From: Sphingobacterium sp.
GTDB lineage: Bacteria; Bacteroidota; Bacteroidia; Sphingobacteriales; Sphingobacteriaceae
DNA length: 7,260 bases
Assembly: GCA_030146225.1 (NCBI GenBank)
Contig: JASLCA010000067.1
Coordinates: 1-7,260 of the forward strand
Direction of reading: 5' to 3'
Positions within the stretch are counted from its first letter, which is position 1. Every line of letters begins with the position of its first letter. The notes below the pieces were generated by a model. That model ran no database searches and was not told the origin of the DNA. It was given only the letters and a program-made list of their open reading frames with translations. The translations under genes were made by a program, and so were the position numbers. This document shows positions 1 to 6,018 of this stretch, piece after piece.

Positions 1-256
1 TGGCAATTGTACCCATTACTAAGAGCATATCAGCCTGACGCGGCGAAAAGCTAGGTCGCTCTGCACCAAATCGCGCTAAATCATAGGTAGAGCCCATGGT
101 TGCCATAAATTCGATACCACAACATGAGGTAGCAAAAGGCAAGGGCCACAAAGAGTTAGCACGCGCTAAACCGATGACTTTATCTAAAGAGGTAGCAAAA
201 AAGCCTGCTCCTTCAATTCCGGGAGGCGCTTCTGCCAATGTCACTACTTTACTCAT
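1..256 (-). CDS. nuoB: NADH-quinone oxidoreductase subunit B (NuoB), 5' part only
   Basis: This is the first 85 codons of the complex I subunit that holds the N2 iron-sulfur cluster, the last Fe-S centre before quinone, in the peripheral arm at the membrane surface. Reading from an ATG at 254-256, the protein starts MSKVVTLAEAPPGIEGAGFF and continues through LARANSLWPLPFATSCCGIEF. The adjacent cysteine pair of SCCGIEF supplies two of the four N2 ligands in this family. The later segments MATMGSTYDLARFGAERPSF and SPRQADMLLVMGTIA are also typical of NuoB. The reading frame leaves the window at its left edge, so the other cluster cysteines are not visible. The frame is open further upstream, back to a TAA, but has no ATG there. 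The gene lies 74 bp downstream of nuoA and is presumably co-transcribed with it. The plus-strand open frame over this region is an antisense shadow. Confidence 0.95.
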   Translation of the reverse strand, partial: MSKVVTLAEAPPGIEGAGFFATSLDKVIGLARANSLWPLPFATSCCGIEFMATMGSTYDLARFGAERPSFSPRQADMLLVMGTIA

Positions 257-290
257 GACTATATTTGGTTTATTGTTTATAAGTTTATAT

Positions 291-313
291 ACTGTGCCCC
301 ATTTGGGTACAGT
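291..313. repeat. Inverted repeat in the nuoA-nuoB spacer
   Basis: A 9-nt arm, actgtgccc (291-299), faces gggtacagt (305-313) across a 5-nt loop. Read as plus-strand RNA all nine positions pair, with one G-U. Read as minus-strand RNA, the sense of nuo, there is one A-C mismatch among nine. No U-tract follows on the minus strand, so this is not a terminator for the nuo transcript. It lies in the 74-bp gap between nuoA and nuoB. A role as an mRNA processing or stability hairpin is possible but unproven. Confidence 0.4.
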
Positions 314-330
314 CAGTCTTTACCGGTAGG

Positions 331-711
331 TTAGTCCCAGTCTAAGGCCTTCTTTTTTATGACATAGATAAATCCCGCAAGCAGCAAGCCCATAAAGATA
401 AACATCTCGATAAGGCCTTGTACGCCAAATTCGCGGAAGTTAACCGCCCAAGGGTACATAAAAATCACCTCTATATCAAATATGACGAATAAGATCGCTA
501 CTAAGAAATACTTAATGGAAACCGGTTGTCGCGCATTGCCAATCACCTCAATACCCGATTCAAAGGCCCCCAACTTGTTCGCAGTACGAACCTTTGGACC
601 AATGAGATGTGTTCCGATAATTGTCAAAACACCAAAAGCTACAGCAACCCCTAATTGTATTAAAATTGGAATATAATCAACTGGAGTGCTGGTTAGGTTT
701 ACACTTTCCAT
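331..711 (-). CDS. nuoA: NADH-quinone oxidoreductase subunit A (NuoA)
   Basis: NuoA is a small membrane subunit of complex I, located near the junction of the membrane and peripheral arms and the quinone entry region. The 126-aa product matches the family length. It has three hydrophobic helices at about residues 13-35, 68-89 and 98-118. The loop after helix 1 carries the signature KLGAFESGIEVIGNAR (residues 46-61). Helix 2 carries YFLVAILFVIFDIEVIFMYP, with acidic residues Asp79 and Glu81, and helix 3 has Glu102. Acidic residues at these sites are conserved in the family. The start at 711 gives a normal NuoA N-terminus. The gene is first in a unit continuing into nuoB. It is separated from the Ton operon by a terminator and has its own predicted promoter about 30 bp upstream. 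Confidence 0.97.
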   Translation of the reverse strand: MESVNLTSTPVDYIPILIQLGVAVAFGVLTIIGTHLIGPKVRTANKLGAFESGIEVIGNARQPVSIKYFLVAILFVIFDIEVIFMYPWAVNFREFGVQGLIEMFIFMGLLLAGFIYVIKKKALDWD

Positions 712-740
712 AATATTAGTTTAATCTCTTTTCTCGTTAA

Positions 741-748
741 CAAATATA
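741..748 (-). promoter_or_regulatory. Predicted nuoA promoter, -7 element TATATTTG
   Basis: Reading the minus strand, TATATTTG at 748-741 matches the Bacteroidota housekeeping -7 consensus TAnnTTTG exactly. It ends 29 bp before the nuoA ATG, which would give a 5' leader of about 25 nt. The usual -33 TTG is not obvious: the nearest TTG (762-760) is only 11 bp upstream, and the expected position falls in the T-run of the preceding terminator. The placement just after a terminator and just before a gene supports it. Confidence 0.5.
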
Positions 749-760
749 TAATTTTTTTGC

Positions 761-790
761 AATAAAAAAAGGGACTGCGCGCAGTCCCTT
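761..790 (-). terminator. Intrinsic terminator of the Ton operon
   Basis: Positions 769-790 are a perfect 22-nt palindrome whose half-site on the minus strand is AAGGGACTGCG. It folds into a GC-rich stem of about nine base pairs with a tight loop. On the minus strand it is followed at once by TTTTTTTATT (770-761), a classic U-tract. The hairpin begins about 23 bp after the TPR gene stop. The plus strand has no U-tract after the hairpin, so termination should be one-way, closing the Ton operon before the nuo unit. Confidence 0.9.
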
Positions 791-812
791 GATATTTAGT
801 GTAATATTAATA

Positions 813-2552
813 TTATAATTGATCAACAAATTGTCCAGCAAATTCATCTTCTGGGCTAACTTTAATCGTTTCCTGGAAGAATGCCTTAGCTTTTGCGTTG
901 TCACCTTTCAAATAGCTGAAATAACCCAAATAGTTGTTGGCGTCAACAATATATGGAATCATAGTAGCATCTGTAGAACCACTCTCTTTAATAGCAGTCA
1001 ACAAGCTGGTAAAGGTATTTACAAAAAGACCTTGAGCCTTTTCTGGATCATACATTACGTTGTCCAAAGCCAACTCTGACAATCCTTTGTAATACAATGC
1101 ATTTACACGGTATTTCTTTACGACATCTTCTTTGTTTGCTTTAGCAACAATGTCAAGCGACTTAATCGCTTCTTCTAACATTGGTCTTGCTTTAGCTAGT
1201 TTCTCTTGTCCTAAGGCTGGTGTTAATTCTTCGCCTTCAGCAGGTGAAACAATCTTAGAACCTGAACCATACTGAGCCGAACCTAAATAGAAGTTAGCAT
1301 CGTAGTAGTAATCAGATGTTGGCATAGAAGCTGGTAATCTAAAGATTTTAACCGCAGTTTCTACTTCGCCATCTTGATATTTAGCAAAAGCAGTTTCTGC
1401 AATCTCTGCTTCTAAGTTATCCTCTTCTGTTTGTTTAGCCATAGCTTCTTTCAACAAGCCCAAGCCTTTAGCCTCATCGCCACCAGCAAGGTTAGCTAGA
1501 CCAGCCATCAAATAATCACGTGGGATTAAACGCTCTGGCTTAACTTTAGCGAATAAGGTATTCATATACTCTGCCGCTTTTGGATAATCTTTATCTTGCA
1601 AGTAGCTTGTATAACCTAAGTAACGGAATACTTTTGCATCAGCACCAGGTGCAGCAGCCAATTGTTCCGAAACAACTTTTAATTCATCATAGTTACCCGA
1701 GTATACCAAGAAATCTGCATAGCGTGTTTTCGCCTCAACAGAGTTATCACCAGTTAGGGTAAGGTACTTTTTGTAGTTCTCTACAGCCTTAACGTTGATT
1801 TCACGGTAGTTCTCTTCAGGAGCTTTCAAAGAAGACAAGTAATAGGTCTCCGCTAATTCACGGAAGATAGGTGCATAGTTAGGGTTCTCCTCAGACAACG
1901 CTAATAATTGCTCCAATACCACATCATATGCCTGCGCTCTTCTTGAAATCACAGCTTGTCCAATCTTTGGTTGCAACAAGTTTGGATCCATATATTCCGC
2001 ATCCCGGTAATTTACGAAGGCTTGGCTACTCTCACCTAATCCTGCGTAAGCATTACCTAAGGCAATAAATACCGATGGATCTTTTTCATTTTTCGCCTTA
2101 GCTTGTGTCAAGTACTCAATAGCCTTGGTAAAATCTGGTTTAGGCGACTCTATATATGCTTCACCAATATATAACAAGGGAAGGTAATCTTTCTTGCCCA
2201 ATCCAGAAACGGCAGTTGAGAACTTACTCTCGGCTGCTGTTTGGTTACCATTCATAAGATCCACAATACCTAAACCTACAGTATTTAATTGCTCTTTAGG
2301 TGAATTGGTTAAACCCTCATTAAATACATAAGCAGCAGAATCAACTTTATCGTTGATTAAGTGAATCTTACCTAAATAAAAGTAGTTTTCACCATCTTTA
2401 GCCTTCTTCTGAACTAAGTTTTGTAAAATAACTTTTGCCTTGTCGTACTGCTCAGCAGTCATAGCTGTCTTGGCATCCTTCAAGCTTTGTGCACTTACAG
2501 AACCAACTGTTCCAGCTAATAATAAACTTAAAACTAATTTGCTGTTTGTCAT
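813..2552 (-). CDS. Secreted tetratricopeptide-repeat protein, last gene of the Ton operon
   Basis: This is a 579-aa protein with a Sec signal peptide (MTNSKLVLSLLLAGTVGSVSA, likely cleaved before Gln22), so the mature protein should be periplasmic. The rest is largely alpha-helical and built of TPR-like repeats, clearest around residues 54-87, 124-156, 160-193, 226-266, 305-336 and 536-569. Typical repeat sequences are YFYLGKIHL..., VFIALGNAYAGLGESSQAF and NYLGYFSYLKGDNAKAKAFF. No enzymatic motif, lipobox or transmembrane segment after the signal peptide is visible. TPR solenoids normally act as protein-binding scaffolds. The gene starts 30 bp after the PstS-like gene and is followed by the terminator, so it belongs to the exbB-tonB transcript. 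Its position suggests a partner in the periplasm or at the outer membrane for the Ton machinery or for the adjacent lipoprotein. That is inference; the exact function is unknown. Confidence 0.9.
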   Translation of the reverse strand: MTNSKLVLSLLLAGTVGSVSAQSLKDAKTAMTAEQYDKAKVILQNLVQKKAKDGENYFYLGKIHLINDKVDSAAYVFNEGLTNSPKEQLNTVGLGIVDLMNGNQTAAESKFSTAVSGLGKKDYLPLLYIGEAYIESPKPDFTKAIEYLTQAKAKNEKDPSVFIALGNAYAGLGESSQAFVNYRDAEYMDPNLLQPKIGQAVISRRAQAYDVVLEQLLALSEENPNYAPIFRELAETYYLSSLKAPEENYREINVKAVENYKKYLTLTGDNSVEAKTRYADFLVYSGNYDELKVVSEQLAAAPGADAKVFRYLGYTSYLQDKDYPKAAEYMNTLFAKVKPERLIPRDYLMAGLANLAGGDEAKGLGLLKEAMAKQTEEDNLEAEIAETAFAKYQDGEVETAVKIFRLPASMPTSDYYYDANFYLGSAQYGSGSKIVSPAEGEELTPALGQEKLAKARPMLEEAIKSLDIVAKANKEDVVKKYRVNALYYKGLSELALDNVMYDPEKAQGLFVNTFTSLLTAIKESGSTDATMIPYIVDANNYLGYFSYLKGDNAKAKAFFQETIKVSPEDEFAGQFVDQL

Positions 2553-2564
2553 AATTTATCTGTG

Positions 2565-2586
2565 TTCTATTTTATTTCTATTTTAA
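2565..2586. repeat. Short tandem repeat, two 11-bp units
   Basis: The spacer between the PstS-like and TPR genes holds two adjacent near-identical 11-mers, ttctattttat (2565-2575) and ttctattttaa (2576-2586). The second overlaps the stop codon of the PstS-like gene. It is AT-rich and could be chance or replication slippage. No function is proposed. Confidence 0.5.
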
Positions 2587-3530
2587 ATTTTGTCTCTGAT
2601 AATGATTTCTCTACCAGGCATTGAGGCTGGTACAAGCCCAGACTTCAATACGATACGTTGTCCCCTATCGCCTGTTAAAAAGGCTGAGAATCCTGTCCCC
2701 AAACCCAAATTAGGCTGATAGTTTAAGACATAAAATGTACGAGCCAAAGGATACTGTGCAGCCGCAATTGTTGACTGTGTGGGCTTGTAATACACATTAT
2801 CAGCTTTGTCGCCTACCGTATTCTTAACGCTCAAGATACGAATATTATTTGAAAACGATGATTTCAGTGCTAAAAATTCATTATAACCGATAACGCCAAT
2901 TTGATCCGCATTTTCGGCTACAGATTTCAAGACTTCTTGGGCATCCTGCGCACCTATTACAAAGTTAGAAGCTACCTTTTCTATAGCGCCTATTTCTTGC
3001 AATTGACGGAAGCTGCTACCATTCAAGTTATCAAAGACCAGTTTTTTCTTGGAGAGGCTCGCCCCCTTCATGATTTCGGTAAGCTGTGGAATAGTAACGC
3101 TGGTATCTGCTGATTTAGTATTACCAAGCAATACAATCGCATCAGACCATACCGGAAAAACCCGGGGATGTATTGACCTATCTGTAAAATATTTGTTTTC
3201 CTCCGCATTCAGCTCTCTTGCAAGGATAGCAACATAAGCCTGATCGGCTAATAGATCCTTTACAGCAAGCACTTCGGGCTTAGCGATAAAGTTGAGCTTA
3301 GCATTAGGATAAGCCGATAGGAATACCTCTTCCTGCAGCTTCATCATAGGCAAGATAGAGGCATCGACCAACACGTTTAAGCTGCCGACCAATATATCCT
3401 CTTTAGCAGCATTGGCTGCAAGGGAGTCCTGTTGAGGATTTTGATTTTTCTGACTGTTGGAACAACCTATGCTGAAAAGCAGAAAAAAAGCGCCTACAAG
3501 GGCATAGATGTTTTTATTCATGTTCTTCAT
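2583..3530 (-). CDS. PstS-like substrate-binding lipoprotein in the Ton operon
   Basis: This periplasmic-binding-protein family member (PBP_like/PstS type) is 315 aa from the ATG at 3528-3530. It begins with a lipoprotein signal: a basic N-terminus, the hydrophobic run IYALVGAFFLLFSIG, then Cys23 followed by SNSQKNQ. The lipobox (SIGC) is slightly non-canonical. No acidic sorting signal follows the Cys, so it probably faces the periplasm. Family features are GSLNVLVDASILP near residue 49, the turn NGSSF (170-174) where PstS proteins have their ligand-binding SGT-type loop, QYPLARTFYVL (259-269), and GFSAFLTGDRGQRIV with KSGLVP toward the C-terminus. No ABC permease or ATPase gene is nearby, so ordinary phosphate import is doubtful and the ligand is unknown. 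The in-frame ATG at 3585-3587 would overlap the upstream gene and put 19 extra residues before the signal, so I reject it. The ATG at 3519-3521 is an equally good start. Confidence 0.85.
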   Translation of the reverse strand: MKNMNKNIYALVGAFFLLFSIGCSNSQKNQNPQQDSLAANAAKEDILVGSLNVLVDASILPMMKLQEEVFLSAYPNAKLNFIAKPEVLAVKDLLADQAYVAILARELNAEENKYFTDRSIHPRVFPVWSDAIVLLGNTKSADTSVTIPQLTEIMKGASLSKKKLVFDNLNGSSFRQLQEIGAIEKVASNFVIGAQDAQEVLKSVAENADQIGVIGYNEFLALKSSFSNNIRILSVKNTVGDKADNVYYKPTQSTIAAAQYPLARTFYVLNYQPNLGLGTGFSAFLTGDRGQRIVLKSGLVPASMPGREIIIRDKI

Positions 3531-3552
3531 CTTTCGGAATATCAGTATAAAA

Positions 3553-3792
3553 CTATCTAAAAAAATTGTTTTGCCATAAGCGAGCAAAACGCATAAAAGA
3601 ATAAACGATCAATAAGACTCCGAAGAAGTTCTTATAGGTCGGATCAATAGCTAGCGGGAACTTGTCCCAGAAGATGATCACTAAGCCTAGGATGAAGTAA
3701 AAGACAAACATCGCGAGGCCTAAAATAGACAGAAATCGCTGTGTTGGCGATTTCTGACTAAATTTTTGTGTGTGTTTTTTCAAACCACTCAT
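3553..3792 (-). CDS. Small two-helix inner-membrane protein of the Ton operon
   Basis: This 79-aa protein has a basic N-terminus (MSGLKKHTQKFSQKSPTQRF) and two hydrophobic helices at about residues 20-42 and 54-70, joined by a short loop (WDKFPLAIDPTYKN). The tail is basic (RFARLWQNNFFR). The positive-inside rule places both ends in the cytoplasm. Its ATG lies one base after the tonB TAA stop (TAATATG), so translational coupling with tonB is likely. It ends 22 bp before the PstS-like gene. I do not recognise a named family. The tight coupling to tonB is the best evidence that it is real and that it works with the Ton complex, perhaps as a small accessory or assembly subunit (inference). Confidence 0.82.
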   Translation of the reverse strand: MSGLKKHTQKFSQKSPTQRFLSILGLAMFVFYFILGLVIIFWDKFPLAIDPTYKNFFGVLLIVYSFMRFARLWQNNFFR

Positions 3793-3793
3793 A

Positions 3794-4675
3794 TTATTGT
3801 TGAAGATCTAAAGTCATTGGCAATTGGTACTGCACACGAACTGGACGACCATTCTGAATACCTGGCTTCCATTTTTTCGCTTTCTTCAAAACATTGATCA
3901 AGGCTTGTCCTGTACCATATGAAAGATCTTTTACAACCTTTAAATCTGTTAAAGAACCATCGCGCTCAACTACGAATGAAACTACAATTTGACCTTTTAC
4001 CCCAGCGTCAATAGCACCTTGTGGGTAGGAGTAACTTTCTTGCACCCATTTACGGAATGCATTAATACCACCCATTGGATCAGGGTTAACCTCTACTGCA
4101 GTAAAGACCTTGTCTAGATCAGGATTCCCATCAGGCTTACCTTCGGCAGCACCTGTGATCGCACCTTCAACTTTCTTAGGACCAAACTCTCCAGTTGGGA
4201 CACCTGACGCACCTTTTGTACCACTCAATGTAATACGCGCTGGCGTTTTGTTTTCCTTTTTGATTTCTTCTTGGGAAACCACCTCTTCCTTCACTTGATT
4301 CTGAGGCACAACCTTTGGCTCTGGGAACCTTACTAAATCTTCAGCAGGTGGTTCTTGAGCAATTCGTTGTGGTTGTTCTTCTTCAGGTGGAAGAGGCTCT
4401 TCTTCCTCTTTCTCTGGCTCCGGAATATCTAAATCTTCCAGTGTCACCTCCGTAATTGTCGGTGCCTCCTCTACAGGTTTGTCTGGAAAGATCTTGATAT
4501 TTAAAACTTTTGGAGCACTCAAAACAAGAACGGAGAGTGTGATCGCGAATAAACCAATATTAGTAGCCCGAGGAGCGAATTTACGCAAATCGTAGGCACC
4601 ATATTCTTTATTTCTATTCGCAAAAACGACATCAAGCCATTCCTTTTTGAATATATCTAATTTAGAACCAAACAT
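3794..4675 (-). CDS. tonB: TonB energy-transducing protein
   Basis: TonB spans the periplasm and transmits ExbB/ExbD proton-motor energy to outer-membrane TonB-dependent receptors. The 293-aa product has a cytoplasmic N-terminus of about 37 residues with LDIFKKEWLDVVFANRNKEY, the form usual in Bacteroidota. One membrane helix follows at about 38-56, then a Pro/Glu/Lys-rich periplasmic linker (about 64-145, including EPEKEEEEPLPPEEEQPQ), a Gly-rich stretch (151-187), and a TonB C-terminal domain (about 197-293). That domain shows YPQGAIDAGVKGQIVVSFVV, the ERDGS turn, and KKWKPGIQNGRPVRVQYQLP, matching the conserved YP...GxV and W.PG...G.PV pattern. The gene follows the second exbD by 20 bp. 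Likely clients in this phylum are SusC-type glycan importers and siderophore receptors, none of which is in the window. Confidence 0.95.
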   Translation of the reverse strand: MFGSKLDIFKKEWLDVVFANRNKEYGAYDLRKFAPRATNIGLFAITLSVLVLSAPKVLNIKIFPDKPVEEAPTITEVTLEDLDIPEPEKEEEEPLPPEEEQPQRIAQEPPAEDLVRFPEPKVVPQNQVKEEVVSQEEIKKENKTPARITLSGTKGASGVPTGEFGPKKVEGAITGAAEGKPDGNPDLDKVFTAVEVNPDPMGGINAFRKWVQESYSYPQGAIDAGVKGQIVVSFVVERDGSLTDLKVVKDLSYGTGQALINVLKKAKKWKPGIQNGRPVRVQYQLPMTLDLQQ

Positions 4676-4695
4676 ATAATTTCTTGATTATGCGA

Positions 4696-5247
4696 CTAGT
4701 CGTTAAACAGACCCTCGCGTTTTAACACTTCAATTTCGTCATTATTGATCTTTGAAATCATATAGCGTTTGATATCAACGATTTTCATCTCATCTAAAAT
4801 GTCAACAAGATTTCTTTGCACTGATTTTTCGCTTGGTCTGATTACAACGATCAAATCTTTACCGCCACTACGCGCAGGAACTTCCTTTTGCATCTTTAGA
4901 AGCACTTGACGAATGCCTTCATTACTGTAGTCCACTGTAGTGGGCTGGTAAATAGGCTTGGCCAATTGTCCGTAATACCAAGAAATTTTGTTGTCCGACC
5001 CCAATAGAAGTGTGATGGAACGCGTATCGGCAATCTCTAGATTGTCATTCGCATCGATCTTGTTCTTATCAGGCATCGCTACATCCATTGCTTGTGGCTT
5101 ATTTAACGACGTAGTAAGCATGAAGAAGGTAATCAATAAGAATGCTAAGTCCACCATGGCTGTCAAATCGACCTTGCCACCTTCTTTCTTAGCTCTTACT
5201 TTCCCGCCTTTTCCGCCCTTACCACTATCTTGATTTAATTCTGCCAT
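4696..5247 (-). CDS. exbD: ExbD/TolR-family motor subunit, second copy
   Basis: ExbD subunits form the core of the ExbB-ExbD proton channel and interact with TonB in the periplasm. This 183-aa copy has a Gly/Lys-rich cytoplasmic N-terminus (GKGGKGGKVRAKKEGGK) and one helix at about residues 28-46 (LTAMVDLAFLLITFFMLTT). Asp33 in MVD aligns with the essential channel aspartate, Asp25 of E. coli ExbD. The periplasmic domain ends with DLIVVIRPSEKSVQRNLVDI, matching the conserved ExbD/TolR beta-alpha unit. It is longer than E. coli ExbD (141 aa), with an extra loop around residues 83-110 (SDNKISWYYGQLAKPIYQP). It lies 19 bp after the first exbD and 20 bp before tonB. Its channel sequence differs from the first copy (MVD versus MCD), so the two could form a heterodimer (inference). 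Confidence 0.93.
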   Translation of the reverse strand: MAELNQDSGKGGKGGKVRAKKEGGKVDLTAMVDLAFLLITFFMLTTSLNKPQAMDVAMPDKNKIDANDNLEIADTRSITLLLGSDNKISWYYGQLAKPIYQPTTVDYSNEGIRQVLLKMQKEVPARSGGKDLIVVIRPSEKSVQRNLVDILDEMKIVDIKRYMISKINNDEIEVLKREGLFND

Positions 5248-5266
5248 TTCTTAAATTTTTAATCGA

Positions 5267-5920
5267 CTAGTTCTCGTTTCTCAAGCCCGTTACAAAACTA
5301 AATTTGTTCTGTTTTTGGTTACGAAGCGTTTCGATAATTAAATTAATTGTTGGATATTTTTCATTAGCGTCCGCTTTAATAGCGACTTTCATCGCTCCTG
5401 GATCTACGAAATCTTTATCTCCTTCACGATCTCTGTTGTACTTGATCGTAGCCAAACGTGCTTGTTGAACCCACTGGTACAACTCGTTTGAGTTCGTCTC
5501 TGTACTGTCTACAGGAATACCTGGCTGGATATTGTCCAGGCGTTTATCGTTTGGAAGAGATAGCAATTGACGTAAATTCTTCATCGGAACACCAAATTCA
5601 TCCATTTTCTTAAACTCTTCGTAGTCTTTGTCAGAAAACGCCATATCATACTTTGCAGACATGCTTTTCAAAGTCTCCTCACGAACTGTAGGATTTTTGA
5701 CTGTAAAAAACACTTTGCCACCTTTACCTACCGAGATAACTGCAATATTATCATCTGGTAATTTGTCCGGTGTAGAAGATGCTGGAACGTCTACTGGCAA
5801 CACTTCTGGCTGACGAGCTGTAGCTGTCAATACGAAGAAAGTAAGAAGTAAGAACGACACGTCACACATCGCTGTCATGTCGATGGCTGTACTAGCTCTT
5901 TTTACTTTTGCCTTGCCCAT
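5267..5920 (-). CDS. exbD: ExbD/TolR-family motor subunit, first copy, enlarged
   Basis: This ExbD-family protein has a short basic N-terminus (MGKAKVKRAS) and a single helix at about residues 13-34 (IDMTAMCDVSFLLLTFFVLT). Asp20 aligns with the channel aspartate, and Cys19 sits directly beside it. The periplasmic part begins with the usual VDVPASS and IAVISVGKGGKVFFTV strands and ends with MKVAIKADANEKYPTINLII, the canonical ExbD unit. Between them, about residues 80-175, is a charged insertion of some 90 residues absent from short ExbDs such as that of E. coli (141 aa); this copy is 217 aa. It follows exbB by 98 bp and has the only convincing Shine-Dalgarno-like sequence I found in the operon. 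With ExbB and the second ExbD it should form the TonB motor. Confidence 0.93.
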   Translation of the reverse strand: MGKAKVKRASTAIDMTAMCDVSFLLLTFFVLTATARQPEVLPVDVPASSTPDKLPDDNIAVISVGKGGKVFFTVKNPTVREETLKSMSAKYDMAFSDKDYEEFKKMDEFGVPMKNLRQLLSLPNDKRLDNIQPGIPVDSTETNSNELYQWVQQARLATIKYNRDREGDKDFVDPGAMKVAIKADANEKYPTINLIIETLRNQKQNKFSFVTGLRNEN

Positions 5921-5928
5921 TTTGTTTA

Positions 5929-5933
5929 CCTCT
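5929..5933 (-). promoter_or_regulatory. Shine-Dalgarno-like site before the first exbD
   Basis: On the minus strand AAAGAGGTAAACAAA precedes the ATG; AGAGG (5933-5929) is 8 nt from the start. The other starts in this window have only A-rich leaders, as is common in Bacteroidota. This site supports the start at 5920. Confidence 0.5.
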
Positions 5934-5964
5934 TTAAATTAACAATTCCTATTCTTATACTGAT

Positions 5965-6018
5965 GATGTTTAAAAAGATCAAATTCCATAAAGAAATCTG
6001 ACTTTTTAATAAAACATC
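5965..6018 (-). ncRNA. Long mRNA hairpin directly after the exbB stop codon
   Basis: The first base after the exbB TAA begins a long imperfect hairpin in the sense (minus-strand) RNA. Outer stem: GAUGUUU (6018-6012) pairs with AAACAUC (5971-5965). After a 4-nt bulge (6011-6008), AAAAAG (6007-6002) pairs with CUUUUU (5977-5972). Then UCAGAUUUC (6001-5993) pairs with GGAAUUUGA (5987-5979), including two G-U pairs, around a 5-nt loop (5992-5988). U5978 is bulged. That gives 22 base pairs in total. No U-tract follows, so it does not look like an intrinsic terminator. It occupies over half of the exbB-exbD spacer and could protect the exbB 3' end or lower read-through into exbD. It is a cis-acting RNA element, not a separate RNA gene. 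Confidence 0.6.

Noticed and set aside
96..329. Plus-strand open frame of 77 codons
   Set aside because: It is antisense to the start of nuoB, whose minus-strand translation is an unmistakable NuoB N-terminus.
760..762. TTG as -33 element of the nuoA promoter
   Set aside because: It is only 11 bp from the -7 element; the Bacteroidota spacing is about 19-21 bp.
769..790. Palindrome as a bidirectional terminator or protein-binding operator
   Set aside because: The U-tract is on one side only and the position fits the end of the TPR gene, so a one-way terminator explains it.
3531..3587. Upstream ATG (3587) as start of the PstS-like gene
   Set aside because: It would overlap the small membrane-protein gene by 35 bp and put 19 residues, including an extra hydrophobic run, before an otherwise normal lipoprotein signal.
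5965..6018. Hairpin after exbB as an intrinsic terminator
   Set aside because: The sequence after it (ATCAGTATAAGAATAGG) has no U-tract, and the exbD and tonB genes downstream have no clear promoter of their own.
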